Source: Phycisphaerae bacterium RAS1 (GTDB taxonomy: Bacteria; Planctomycetota; Phycisphaerae; UBA1845; Fen-1342). Taken from it: a stretch of DNA of 64,000 nucleotides. Position numbers and translations under genes: made by a program. Where the stretch lies: the NCBI GenBank assembly GCA_007859745.1, contig SMLU01000003.1:434001-498000 (forward strand), read 5' to 3'. Below, one piece after another: positions 45,133 through 53,421 of this stretch. The notes under the pieces were generated by a model. It made no database searches and had not been told where the DNA came from. It was given only the letters and a program-made list of their open reading frames with translations. Each line of letters starts with the position of its first letter. Positions within the stretch are counted from its first letter, which is position 1.

Positions 45133-46290
45133 TTACGTGCCGCGGGCTTCGGCGATGTGCAGCTCGTCGAAGGCCAGCGAGCGCTGCGCCTCGTTCTGAA
45201 GTCCCTCGGCTGCAACGCGCAGATGGCGCGCGGCGGCGGCGTAGTCCTGCAGGTAGCGGCTATAGATCAGCCCCAGCAGCAGACGAACCTGGTGCGCGTC
45301 GGGCGAGCCGGGATGGGCCGCGAGGTACAGTTCGTAGGCCCGCGCGGCAACGTCATGGCGACCGGCCTGCGCCAGGTGATTCGCCAGTTCGAGCTGCGCG
45401 GCGCGCGGCAGGGCGGCGTCAGGCGAGAGCTCGAGCAGCATCAGGTAAGACGCGATCGCCTGCCCGATCCGCCCGGCCGCCATGGCGGTCATCACTTCTT
45501 CGCGCAGGCGCTCGACGGGAGTGATCGGAATCTCCTCCAGCGGCCGCGAGCCGACTTCGCGCACGATTACCGGCCGGGCCATCCGGCCCGCCGGCGCCAG
45601 CGCCGAACGCCGCAACCGCCGATCCCACAGGGCGGCGATGTCAAACTGGTTACGCGGCAGCGCCCGTACAAGCAGCATCATCAGCGACACGGCGAAACCG
45701 AAGGCGTAGCCGCCCAGGTGCGCCGAGTACGCGACGTTTGAGATCGCCCCGCGATCCAGCGAGGGAGCGAGGATGTTGTCCCAAAGGATGATCTTGAACA
45801 CGATCACAACCATCGCCGGAACGGAGAATGTCGTAATGTAAATGAACATCCAGAACAGAAGCGTGACGCCGACGCGCGGATAAAGCGCCAGGAACGCGGT
45901 TGTGACCGCGGCGATCGCCCCGGAAGCCCCGAGGATCGGGTTGTCCGCCGTGCTCACGAACGTCAGCCCGGCAACGACGCCGCCGGCCAGATAGAACAGC
46001 GCGTAGCCGATGCCGCCCATGCGGTCGCACACGGCGTTGCCGAAGATGAACAGGAAGAGCATGTTGCCGACGAGGTGGGCCAGGTCGCCGTGCAGGAACT
46101 GATAGGTAACGTACTGAAAGAGCAGCGGGCGGGCGGCATCGAGCGTGTAGAGCGCCTTAACCTGCTCGCCGCCGCGGCCGCCGAAGATATCCGTTATGAA
46201 GAAAACGGCGACGTTCAGGGCGACGATGACGTAGTTGGCGACAGGCGGACGGCGCGGGCGGACGTCGGTGCCAATGGGGAGCAGGATCAT
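45133..46290 (-). CDS. Rhomboid-family intramembrane serine protease with TPR-like tail
   Basis: A 385-aa membrane protein with about six helices in ~1-215. The catalytic serine lies in GASGAIAA (~122-129) and the catalytic histidine in AHLGGYAFG (~190). The HGDLAHLVGNMLFLFIFGN loop is the family's WR/HxxxN region. The rest (~225-385) is cytoplasmic and helix-rich (LREEVMTAMAAGRIGQAIAS, LELANHLAQAGRHDVAARAY, GLIYSRYLQDYAAAARHL), like TPR units. Rhomboids cleave membrane helices; the tail may recruit substrates. It converges with the M16-like gene. Confidence 0.88.
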   Translation of the reverse strand: MILLPIGTDVRPRRPPVANYVIVALNVAVFFITDIFGGRGGEQVKALYTLDAARPLLFQYVTYQFLHGDLAHLVGNMLFLFIFGNAVCDRMGGIGYALFYLAGGVVAGLTFVSTADNPILGASGAIAAVTTAFLALYPRVGVTLLFWMFIYITTFSVPAMVVIVFKIILWDNILAPSLDRGAISNVAYSAHLGGYAFGFAVSLMMLLVRALPRNQFDIAALWDRRLRRSALAPAGRMARPVIVREVGSRPLEEIPITPVERLREEVMTAMAAGRIGQAIASYLMLLELSPDAALPRAAQLELANHLAQAGRHDVAARAYELYLAAHPGSPDAHQVRLLLGLIYSRYLQDYAAAARHLRVAAEGLQNEAQRSLAFDELHIAEARGT

Positions 46291-46326
46291 TCAACTCGGC
46301 CTTAGCTGGGCTAAGCACTTCGATCA

Positions 46327-46385
46327 GAACCCCGCACGGGAGTGCGGGGCCCGCTGGCCCGCCACTTCCGTGGCGGGTTCTGAAC
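46327..46385. repeat. Two hairpins between rhomboid and zinc-ribbon genes
   Basis: CCCCGCACGGGAGTGCGGGG (46330-46349) and CCCGCCACTTCCGTGGCGGG (46358-46377), both with four-base loops, lie in inverted orientation. They fill most of the 96-base gap and resemble a REP pair of their own family. Confidence 0.8.
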
Positions 46386-46386
46386 G

Positions 46387-48342
46387 TCACGGGTTCCCGA
46401 ATTCCCTTCGCCGCACGTCATGCTCAACGGCTGACAAGAGCTGTCGGCGCAATTCGATCGGCAAGGACGTATCCGCTTTCAGCCGCTTGATCATCGCCTC
46501 GCCGCCGGCCACAACCGCGCGGGCGAAATGATCATAGCCCGGCCGACCCTCCGCAAGCATCTGCAGATCGAGTTGCAGCCCGTCCGGCCAGGCTACGTCG
46601 CGGCTGCCGCGCCGAAAATCTCCGGCCGCCAGCGCCGTCTTTGCCAGCGCCGCCACCCATGCCGGCTGATCTGTCGCGTCCGCCCACAACTCCAGCATCC
46701 GCCGCACACGCGGATCGTCGCTCTCGGGCGACAAGGTCATCGCCGCCGTCAGCGCCGGCGGGTTCGGATCGCGCTGCCGGGGATCGAGCAGCTCAACCAG
46801 CCGCGGCGTGAAGCCGAGTCGCTCGCTGTGCCAGCGGGTCAACGCGGCGTCGAGCGTGGTCCAGTCCTGGAGTTGAGCCAGGAGGTCCGCCTCGAGCAGC
46901 CGCCGCGACGGCACGATGCGGCGCTCCAATCGCAGCGGCGGCGGATATGAACGGGCGCCGGATCGGAGCGGTCCCGGCTTGGCCAGACCGCTGCTCTCCG
47001 CCCACCGCAGCACCGCGCGCACATCTTCATGCCGCACATGCGACAGCGACGTCGCCGCGCCGATGTCGCCGAACGACCGCCCGCTCAGCCGCACTACCGC
47101 CCACGCCACGCGCTGCTGGTCCGCGGGCGGGCAGTCCGGCAACAACCCGATCAGGGACTGCACGATGCGCTCGCGAGCGCTCTTTTGCTGCGGCGCCGCG
47201 ACGAGCAGGATCAGACCGGCCGCCGCGCGCGTCGCGGCCGGGGCGCGTTCCGCGACCCGCACCAGGCTGCGGCGGGCGGATTGCAGTTCGGCCCGCGACT
47301 CGTCCCCGAACGTCATGCCGGAGGCGCTCGCGACCGACAGCGGCGGGCGGGCGAGCTCGAAAACCGCCATCGCAAAAGCCTCGCCCTGATCGTTGCCCAG
47401 CCAGCCGGCGGCTTCCCAGTATGCGGCGACGACCGCGTCCAGCGCGGTCAGCGAATCGTCGAGAACCAGCGGCCGCAAGGCGCGCGTGGCGCGCTCGCAG
47501 GATTCGCGCGCGGCGCGCTGCGCCAAGCGCGCGGCATCGCTGCCCGTCAGCCGCTCCAGCCGTTCGAGGAAAATCCGCCGCTGCTGCCGGTCGATCCACA
47601 CGCGCTCGAGTTCCGCGGCGACGCGCTCGTCCTTCGCCGCGCCGCGAGCTTCAAGAGCGGACTGTCGCAGCGACGGGACGCTGTCGCACGCTTCCAGCGC
47701 GACGATCGCGTCCGAGCCGGCTTGCGGACCCATGCGAGCCAGAACCTCGATCGCCAGCGACACGCCGGTGAGCCGCGCCGGACGGGTGGCGGCCTGCGCC
47801 AGTCGCTCCTTCATCGCCGCGGCCAGCGCCGGCGCGGCTCGCGGCCCCACCGCGGCGAGTTCATCCGCCGCGGCTTGCGCCCCGGCGTCATCCGCGAAGA
47901 GCCGCGCGACGATCGGCTCGATCGGAACGAGCGGAGCCGGCTTTGTGGCGGCGGCGGTCGGCTCGGAGCGCGCCTGCCGCCGGGACGTGAGCGCGGTCTG
48001 GATGATCACGGGAACGGCCATGATCAGCAGGAGCGCCGCACCGCCGAGCATGAGCCGCGTTTGAATCGACAGCAGCCTCCAGCGCTGCGCGAGAGTCGCG
48101 CGTCGTCCGGTCGCCAGATCCGTGGCGCAATGGCGGCAGAGCGTCGCGCCCGGCGCCAGCCTCTTGGCGCAGCGAGGACAGGCGACGCCCACCTCAACCG
48201 CGGCGCGCTCTTCCGCCACGCGCTGCGGCAGCGGTACGGTGAAGGTCTGGCTGCACGCGGGGCAGCGACGCTCTTCACCGAGCGTGTCGTCCTCGGCCCG
48301 CAGGACCTTCTGGCAATGAGGGCAGCGGATTTTCAGCGGCAT
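46387..48342 (-). CDS. Zinc-ribbon membrane protein with HEAT-like repeats
   Basis: A 651-aa protein starting at ATG 48342 (MPLKIRCPHCQKVLRAEDD); ATG 48360 is possible. Two ribbons are visible: CPHC...CPAC (~7-33) and CPRC...CRHC (~56-74). A membrane helix follows (~90-112, LMLGGAALLLIMAVPVIIQT). Most of the rest (~140-640) is helical and rich in Ala/Leu/Arg with HEAT-like periodicity (ADELAAVGPRAAPALAAAM, AIEVLARMGPQAGSDAIVAL). Such zinc-ribbon plus membrane helix plus HEAT layouts are common in planctomycetes. The role is unknown. Confidence 0.65.
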   Translation of the reverse strand: MPLKIRCPHCQKVLRAEDDTLGEERRCPACSQTFTVPLPQRVAEERAAVEVGVACPRCAKRLAPGATLCRHCATDLATGRRATLAQRWRLLSIQTRLMLGGAALLLIMAVPVIIQTALTSRRQARSEPTAAATKPAPLVPIEPIVARLFADDAGAQAAADELAAVGPRAAPALAAAMKERLAQAATRPARLTGVSLAIEVLARMGPQAGSDAIVALEACDSVPSLRQSALEARGAAKDERVAAELERVWIDRQQRRIFLERLERLTGSDAARLAQRAARESCERATRALRPLVLDDSLTALDAVVAAYWEAAGWLGNDQGEAFAMAVFELARPPLSVASASGMTFGDESRAELQSARRSLVRVAERAPAATRAAAGLILLVAAPQQKSARERIVQSLIGLLPDCPPADQQRVAWAVVRLSGRSFGDIGAATSLSHVRHEDVRAVLRWAESSGLAKPGPLRSGARSYPPPLRLERRIVPSRRLLEADLLAQLQDWTTLDAALTRWHSERLGFTPRLVELLDPRQRDPNPPALTAAMTLSPESDDPRVRRMLELWADATDQPAWVAALAKTALAAGDFRRGSRDVAWPDGLQLDLQMLAEGRPGYDHFARAVVAGGEAMIKRLKADTSLPIELRRQLLSAVEHDVRRREFGNP

Positions 48343-48479
48343 CAGGTACTCGATCAGCACGCGCGTTTCCGGCCGTGCGTCACGCCGGAAATCAGGATTG
48401 TAACGGCGATTACCGGTGGCGCGCGCTGGTGGCTGTGACCGAAGATCTTGCGGGTGCGCTTGGGCGCGGTCTTAATCCG

Positions 48480-48562
48480 AACCCCAAGCGCCAGCGCGCG
48501 GGTATTTGTACGAGCGTCACCCAACCCTGAGAATGCCCACGCGCTTGCGCTTGGGGCTCGGA
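48480..48562. repeat. Family E inverted repeat
   Basis: Left arm ACCCCAAGCGCCAGCGCGCG (48481) and right arm CACGCGCTTGCGCTTGGGGC (48538), about 40 bases apart. I saw one copy in the window. Confidence 0.85.
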
Positions 48563-48624
48563 TCCCATTGGGCCGCGGCCAAAAACTGTCCCGCAACCGG
48601 ATTTGGAAGGCTCGGCGGGCATCT

Positions 48625-48733
48625 CCGTCCGGACCCGCCGCGCCAAGCGGCGGGTTGACGTCGCCGGACCGAATGGCACCGATCGCTTGCGATCGTCACC
48701 CCGCCGCTTGGCGCGGCGGGTTCGGAAAAACGG
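48625..48733. repeat. Family C repeat pair
   Basis: Arms CCCGCCGCGCCAAGCGGCGG (48633) and CCGCCGCTTGGCGCGGCGGG (48701), with the usual GTTGACGTC/GATCGTCAC ends and a spacer of about 35 bases. Confidence 0.9.
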
Positions 48734-48793
48734 CCCGGCCGCCGGCGGCGCCATGAACGTCGGCAATACCCCCGCCGAGTCGTCGCGCATCTC

Positions 48794-49408
48794 TCACCCA
48801 CGACGACGAACGTCCAGAAAGACAGCGGTGCGCACCTTTCTGGCAAGCCACTTGCCCATCAGCGAGCCACGTTTCGAGACGTTGATGGGGAGCAGCCAGA
48901 TCAGGTAGCCGCCTTGGCAAAGGTAGAACCAGAACGAGTCACCGAAGTTCAGCGGACGCTGAGCGATAAGCAGCGCCGCCAACAGCGCGGACGGCGCTGA
49001 GAACAGGAAATAACGCAGCAGTACGTGCAGCAGGGCCGAGCGCCAGGCGTCGTTGCCAACCCCGGGAAGGCCGAACATCGCGACCAGCGCGATCAGGAAC
49101 ATGCCGGCGGCGGAAAAGCACGTGCACGCACCGGCGTCCGCACCGAGGAGCGGAACACTGCACAACGACACGATTGTGAACGGCGCGGTGAACGCACACA
49201 CGCAGGCGCCGAGGCGGAAACGCGACTCCACGCCGCACAGCTCACGCTCAATCTGTTTCGCCGCCATCGGGCTCAGCGGCTCGTACTTCGTTCCACATTC
49301 CGGGCAGCGCAGGTCCGAAAGCGGTAGGCCGTGCAGGTTGTATCCGCATTGGACACACGGAGCGTCATAGTCGACTTGAATGTGGGCAGGGTGGTTCGAA
49401 TCGACCAT
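48794..49408 (-). CDS. Membrane protein with an N-terminal zinc ribbon
   Basis: A 204-aa protein from ATG 49408. The ribbon is CVQCGYNLHGLPLSDLRCPE-CG (~18-39), the planctomycete CxxCGYxL type. Four or five membrane helices follow (~68-190, e.g. FTAPFTIVSLCSVPLLG, FLIALVAMFGLPG). No function can be assigned. It lies 47 bases after trpE on the same strand, with a GTAG repeat between them, so cotranscription is possible. Confidence 0.65.
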   Translation of the reverse strand: MVDSNHPAHIQVDYDAPCVQCGYNLHGLPLSDLRCPECGTKYEPLSPMAAKQIERELCGVESRFRLGACVCAFTAPFTIVSLCSVPLLGADAGACTCFSAAGMFLIALVAMFGLPGVGNDAWRSALLHVLLRYFLFSAPSALLAALLIAQRPLNFGDSFWFYLCQGGYLIWLLPINVSKRGSLMGKWLARKVRTAVFLDVRRRG

Positions 49409-49433
49409 GACAGCGCGCTCGCACCGCTCACGC

Positions 49434-49459
49434 CGTCGGACGCGGAGGTCCGACGCTAC
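49434..49459 (-). repeat. GTAG-headed palindrome overlapping the trpE stop
   Basis: On the reverse strand GTAGCGTCGGACCTCCGCGT-CCGACG. The TAG in its GTAG is the stop codon of trpE (49456-49458). Confidence 0.88.
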
Positions 49460-50976
49460 GTCATTTGCCCCTCGGCGAGTGCGATCGCCGAGAGCAACCC
49501 CTTGGCCTTGTTGATCGTCTCCTGATACTCGGCCGCCGGTTGCGAGTCGGCGACGATCCCGGCCCCGACCTGCACATAGGCCCGGTGCTTTCCGCCGTCG
49601 GCGGGCTGCATCACCAGCGTCCGCAGGCCGATGCAGGTGTCCATGTTGCCGGCGAAGTCGATGTAGCCGATCGCCCCGGCGTACGGGCCGCGGCGCGTCG
49701 GCTCAAACTCGTCGATGATCTGCATCGCCCGCACCTTCGGCGCGCCGCTGACCGTTCCGACCGGCAGCGTCGCTCGAAGCGCATCGAAGGCGGTCTTTCC
49801 TTCGGCGAGCTCGCCCGTCACGGTGCTCGAAATGTGCATGACGTGGCTGTAGTACTCGATCGACATCGTCTCGGCGAGTTTCACGCTGCCGGGCCTGGCC
49901 ACGCGGCCGACGTCGTTTCGGCCGAGGTCCACCAGCATGATGTGCTCGGCCCGCTCCTTCGGATCGGCCAGCAGCTCGTCACGCAGCCGCCGATCCTCCT
50001 CTTCCGACTTGCCGCGCGGCCGCGTGCCGGCGAGCGGACGATTGGTCACGACGCCCTCCTCCACGCGGCACATGATCTCCGGGCTGGCCCCGACCAGCGT
50101 CACCTGCGGCGATTTGAGATAGAACATGAACGGCGACGGGTTGATCACGCGCAGCGCCCGGTAGATGTCGAACGGATCGGCGGCGGTCTCCAGCAGCAGC
50201 CGCTGCGAGATCACGACCTGAAAAACGTCGCCGGAGCGAATGTACTCCTTGCAGGCGTCCACCACCTGCTCGAACCGGCCGCGCTCGAAGTTGCTGGCGT
50301 AGCGCGTCAGCGGCTCGACCGGCAACGACACGCCGACCGGCCGCAGCGGCGCCGGTCGGCTCAGCTTCTCTATCACACGCTCGACGCGCGCCGCGGCCTG
50401 GTCGTAGGCGCGGCGCAGGTTTTCGTCGCCGCCCTCCTCGATCGCCGCGTGAACAACGACCAGCACCAGCTTGCGGACGTGGTCGAAGACCACCATCGAC
50501 TCATACAGTCCGAAGAGCAGATCGGGCAGGCCGCGGTCATCCGGCGGCGACGCGGGCAGGTCCTCGCCGTAGCGAACCACGTCGTATGCGGCGTAGCCGA
50601 CCGCGCCGCCGACGAATCGCGGCAGGTCTGGCATCTCCGCGGCGCGATAGGCGGTCATGCGTTTTTCCAGCTCGGCCAGCGGGTCGGCGGCGGTGATTTC
50701 GCTGGCGCTGCCCTGGCGAAGATCAGTGACGGCGACGCGCTGGCGCGTGGCCTGGAAAACGACCGATGGGTCGGCGCCCAGAAACGAGTAACGCGCGACC
50801 TTCTCGCCGCCCACGACGCTTTCGAGCAGGAACGCGTGCTGCGACGTGGCGGCCAGCCGTGCGAACGCCCCCACCGGAGTCAGGTCGTCGCCAATCAGCC
50901 GCGCCACCAGCGGCACGCGGTTGTGCCCGGCGGCATGGGAACGGAATTCGCTGAAAGTCGGCGTGATGATGCTCAT
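49456..50976 (-). CDS. trpE: Anthranilate synthase component I
   Basis: A 506-aa enzyme that makes anthranilate from chorismate for tryptophan synthesis. I chose ATG 50976 (MSIITPTFSEFRSHAAGHN); ATG 50985 is near, and the longer frame runs into tandem repeats. The N-terminal domain (FLLESVVGGEKVARYSFLG) carries the tryptophan-binding LLES motif. The chorismate domain shows YIRSGDVFQVVISQRL, NPSPFMFYL, GTRPRG, DLGRNDVGRV, HISSTVTGEL and PVGTVSGAPKVRAMQIIDE. Length is normal. No trpG or other trp gene is next to it. Confidence 0.95.
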   Translation of the reverse strand: MSIITPTFSEFRSHAAGHNRVPLVARLIGDDLTPVGAFARLAATSQHAFLLESVVGGEKVARYSFLGADPSVVFQATRQRVAVTDLRQGSASEITAADPLAELEKRMTAYRAAEMPDLPRFVGGAVGYAAYDVVRYGEDLPASPPDDRGLPDLLFGLYESMVVFDHVRKLVLVVVHAAIEEGGDENLRRAYDQAAARVERVIEKLSRPAPLRPVGVSLPVEPLTRYASNFERGRFEQVVDACKEYIRSGDVFQVVISQRLLLETAADPFDIYRALRVINPSPFMFYLKSPQVTLVGASPEIMCRVEEGVVTNRPLAGTRPRGKSEEEDRRLRDELLADPKERAEHIMLVDLGRNDVGRVARPGSVKLAETMSIEYYSHVMHISSTVTGELAEGKTAFDALRATLPVGTVSGAPKVRAMQIIDEFEPTRRGPYAGAIGYIDFAGNMDTCIGLRTLVMQPADGGKHRAYVQVGAGIVADSQPAAEYQETINKAKGLLSAIALAEGQMT

Positions 50977-50997
50977 GCAGATCATCAGTCCAGCGTC

Positions 50998-51085
50998 GGG
51001 CGCCGCTGGCGCGGCGGGCGCCACTGGCGCGTTGGGCGCCACTGGCGCGTTGGGTGCCACTGGCGGCTTGCCCGCCAGTGCCCGG
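50998..51085 (+). repeat. 18-base tandem repeat grown from a hairpin arm
   Basis: Four head-to-tail units of GGGCGCCACTGGCGCGTT type (50998, 51016, 51034, 51052) with a few changes in the outer ones. The last unit runs into a hairpin CACTGGCGGC-TT-GCCCGCCAGTG (51058-51080). Confidence 0.88.
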
Positions 51086-51143
51086 CCGGGAAAGAAAAGC
51101 GTGGCGACGGGCAGCGTCGTGGCTTTCCCGGCGCGACTCCAAT

Positions 51144-51205
51144 CAGAACGCGAAACGCAAGCGAGCGCCCACGCCAGTTTGCGCTCGCTTGCGCATCGCG
51201 TTCTG
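51144..51205. repeat. Family F inverted repeat
   Basis: Left arm CAGAACGCGAAACGCAAGCG-AGCGC, right arm GCGCTCGCTTGCGCATCGCG-TTCTG, about 12 bases apart. The second copy is at 55133-55192. It ends 10 bases before the stop codon of nuoA. Confidence 0.88.
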
Positions 51206-51214
51206 AAAGCCGGC

Positions 51215-51616
51215 TCACGCGCGGCCCTGGCCCGCGGTCGAGCGAACCCAGTCGAGATAGCCGAACCGCCAGAGGTACAGATAGCCGACCACGAGTATGC
51301 CGAAGAAGAACAGCATGTCCCACATGGCCGCCGCGCCGCCTTCCTTGAACACGACCGCCCACGGATACAGGAGAGCGATTTCGACGTCGAACACGACAAA
51401 CAGCAGCGCGACCACGTAGAAACGCAGATCGAATTGGATCCAGCTCTGCCCCACCGGCAGCTCGCCGCACTCGTAGGAATCGCCCTTCACCGCGTGCCGG
51501 ATGGTCGGGCGGACGAGCGCACCGATAAGCAGCGGCGCCAGCACCATGGCGACGCCGGCGAAGATGAAAATCAGAAAGCCCTGCACGATGACAGCCGGAT
51601 CGGTGGTCGGGGCCAC
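51215..51616 (-). CDS. nuoA: NADH-quinone oxidoreductase subunit A
   Basis: A 133-aa membrane subunit of respiratory complex I. It starts at GTG 51616, with GAGGAG about 7 bases upstream. Three helices are visible (~10-35, ~62-85, ~95-118). The family signatures are YECGELPVGQSWIQFDLRFY and LFVVFDVEIALLYPWAVVF, including the conserved acidic residues of the quinone-channel loop. The order in most genomes is nuoABCD; here no other nuo gene is within the window, which is unusual. Confidence 0.93.
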   Translation of the reverse strand: MAPTTDPAVIVQGFLIFIFAGVAMVLAPLLIGALVRPTIRHAVKGDSYECGELPVGQSWIQFDLRFYVVALLFVVFDVEIALLYPWAVVFKEGGAAAMWDMLFFFGILVVGYLYLWRFGYLDWVRSTAGQGRA

Positions 51617-51700
51617 GAGGTCGCTCCTCTCTGCCTGTCGCACGGATCGTACCGCGCCGCGGCGGGGACTGCACCGGGCGCGGGGCCGCACGATCTCTTT

Positions 51701-51830
51701 CCGAGCCGCGACCGTGAGGGAACGATCCGCGCCGGAAGAACCGCTTCCTTACGGGCGCGGCTCTGCTCATGGGCGCGGCTCTGCTCATGGGTGCGGCTCT
51801 GCTCATGGGCGCGGCTCTGCTTACGGGCGC
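51701..51830 (+). repeat. Family G half-repeat followed by 18-base tandem array
   Basis: CGAGCCGCGACCGTGAGGGA (51701) is the left arm of family G. Then from 51753 four units of GGGCGCGGCTCTGCTCAT (51753, 51771, 51789, 51807) follow directly, with little variation. It lies directly 5' of the gene at 51857. Confidence 0.9.
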
Positions 51831-51856
51831 CGCGCCGAATCGCGTACATTGCACGC

Positions 51857-52855
51857 GTGGCGGCGACGCTGATCGACATTCCCATTCGGTTCGAGTGGTT
51901 CCGCGCCCGGGCGGTCCTGATCGGGATTTTCCTCGGGTGCGTGATTGGACTTGCCGTCGCAGCATTGCTGATCGCGGCCAGCGCCTGGGGGCCCGCCGGC
52001 ACCGCCACCGGCCTGATCCTGGTCGTCGGAGCGATATTCGCGCTACTGGCGCTGCGCCACTGGAACCGGCGCCGGCGAATCTTAGAGGCCGTGCGCAGCT
52101 CCTCGCTCGACGCGGACGCCATTGCCGCGCTGTTCGAGCGACTCAAGCGATCCGAGCCGCAACCGACCGCCGGCGCGATCCTGGAAGGACTCGTGCGACG
52201 CGTGCCCGGCGGCCTCGCGATGCGCGCCGCGCCGCAGGACCGTCTCGCGGCGGTCGTTCCGATCGACCAGACGTTCGAGCCGGCGGTGCTGGACGAATCA
52301 TCAGATGAATTCGTGGCGCTGGCGCCTGACCTGGCCGCGCCGTCTGATGCGCAGCATCCCGCGGAAAAGCAGTGGCGACGCTCCGTCCGCCGGCAGGCGC
52401 GGCTTGGCGCGCTGGCCCCGCTGCCGGTGCTGGGCTACTTCCTGATCAGGACGATCGTCGATGCGCTGCGCCAGCGGCGAGTGACGCCGGAGCTCGCGCT
52501 CTGGATCGCCATCACCGGCGCGCACGCATTCTTCTTCCTGTTCCCCAGCGGAATCGGAAGCACCAGCCGCCTCTTTGTCGTTCCCGGCGGCGCGGTGCTG
52601 CGCCGCTCATGGTATCAGCGCTGGCGAACCGGCAAGGCTTCGCTGCGCTATCTCACAGCGGACGCGGCGCTGCTCTGCGTCGTCCCGGTTCGCAAGAGCC
52701 AATGGACGGCGGTCTTCGCCGACCGTGAAGGAGCGACCGCCGCGACGATCACGCGAAATGAGGCGATGTTTCTTCTGCGAGCCTGGCTCAGTCCGGTTGC
52801 GCCGCCATCGACCGAGCACGTTGAGGCCTACTTCGATAGCACACGGAGTGAGTAA
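51857..52855 (+). CDS. Membrane protein of unknown function
   Basis: A 332-aa protein from GTG 51857; the longer frame reads through tandem repeats and an antisense gene. Two membrane helices lie near the N-terminus (~18-42 and ~45-65), then a helical, charged region with two further hydrophobic segments (~195-215, ~225-243), and a C-terminal beta-rich part (TSRLFVVPGGAVLRRSWYQR, LLCVVPVRKSQWTAVFADRE). The last part resembles a membrane-associated PH-like fold, but I am not sure. No neighbours suggest a function. Confidence 0.55.
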   Translation: MAATLIDIPIRFEWFRARAVLIGIFLGCVIGLAVAALLIAASAWGPAGTATGLILVVGAIFALLALRHWNRRRRILEAVRSSSLDADAIAALFERLKRSEPQPTAGAILEGLVRRVPGGLAMRAAPQDRLAAVVPIDQTFEPAVLDESSDEFVALAPDLAAPSDAQHPAEKQWRRSVRRQARLGALAPLPVLGYFLIRTIVDALRQRRVTPELALWIAITGAHAFFFLFPSGIGSTSRLFVVPGGAVLRRSWYQRWRTGKASLRYLTADAALLCVVPVRKSQWTAVFADREGATAATITRNEAMFLLRAWLSPVAPPSTEHVEAYFDSTRSE

Positions 52856-52941
52856 GGCGAATCCGCGGCGCGACGGGCGCGGTCCTGTTCGCAGCGACGA
52901 GGCCCGAACGTGAGTGCCCAGCCGCATCGTCGCCGTGCCGC

Positions 52942-53415
52942 TCACGCGCCGGAAGATGGCGATCCTGGCGCCGTCGCCGGCGCACCACATTCAGGACAGC
53001 GTCCGCTCACATTGCCCGTGAGGTCGTAGCCGCACTGTTCACACGCACTGGCGATCCGCTCCCGCTTGCGCCAGACGAAGACGGTGACTGCGGCACTGGG
53101 TAACAGCAGTATCCAGAGCGGAATGTGGAGCCATCCGCTCGTGAGCGTGCCTGCAAACGCGAACCACCAGCGCATCGCGTGCAGGTGGAATCCAAAATTC
53201 CCCACTTCGAAAGACATCCGCGGGCGGCCGGGCGGCGGCAGCGGCCACCATCCCACGGCCAGCAACCCGTCGGTGATCCCCAGGCAGCCGATCGGCGCGT
53301 ACAGCGCCACGCCGGGGTGAAACGCGCTGCGGACGTAGATCGCGGCCAGCGCGAGGGTCGCGACCGCCCAGACCCACCGACGCCGCCGCGCACGTCGCCC
53401 GAAGCCGCGCTTCAT
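52942..53415 (-). CDS. Small membrane protein with C-terminal zinc ribbon
   Basis: A 157-aa protein; ATG 53415 is 6 bases after the stop of sat, so it is probably cotranscribed. Two or three membrane segments (~14-30, ~40-58, ~95-115) precede the ribbon CEQCGYDLTGNVSGRCPECG (~123-142). This CxxCGYDLTGNxSGxCPECG sequence is highly typical of planctomycete membrane proteins of unknown function. It ends in a short Pro/Ala/Ser tail. Confidence 0.75.
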   Translation of the reverse strand: MKRGFGRRARRRRWVWAVATLALAAIYVRSAFHPGVALYAPIGCLGITDGLLAVGWWPLPPPGRPRMSFEVGNFGFHLHAMRWWFAFAGTLTSGWLHIPLWILLLPSAAVTVFVWRKRERIASACEQCGYDLTGNVSGRCPECGAPATAPGSPSSGA

Positions 53416-53421
53416 GGCCTT

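Larger units (their letters stand above)
48343..48793. other. 450-base gap filled with dispersed repeats
   Basis: It holds the promoter of the zinc-ribbon/HEAT gene near 48343-48450, an inverted repeat (family E) at 48480-48562 and a family C pair at 48625-48733. No gene recognised. Confidence 0.6.

Noticed and set aside
50998-51830. The 18-base tandem arrays as a possible CRISPR array
   Set aside because: Units are contiguous with no spacers, the period is too short, and no cas genes are present.
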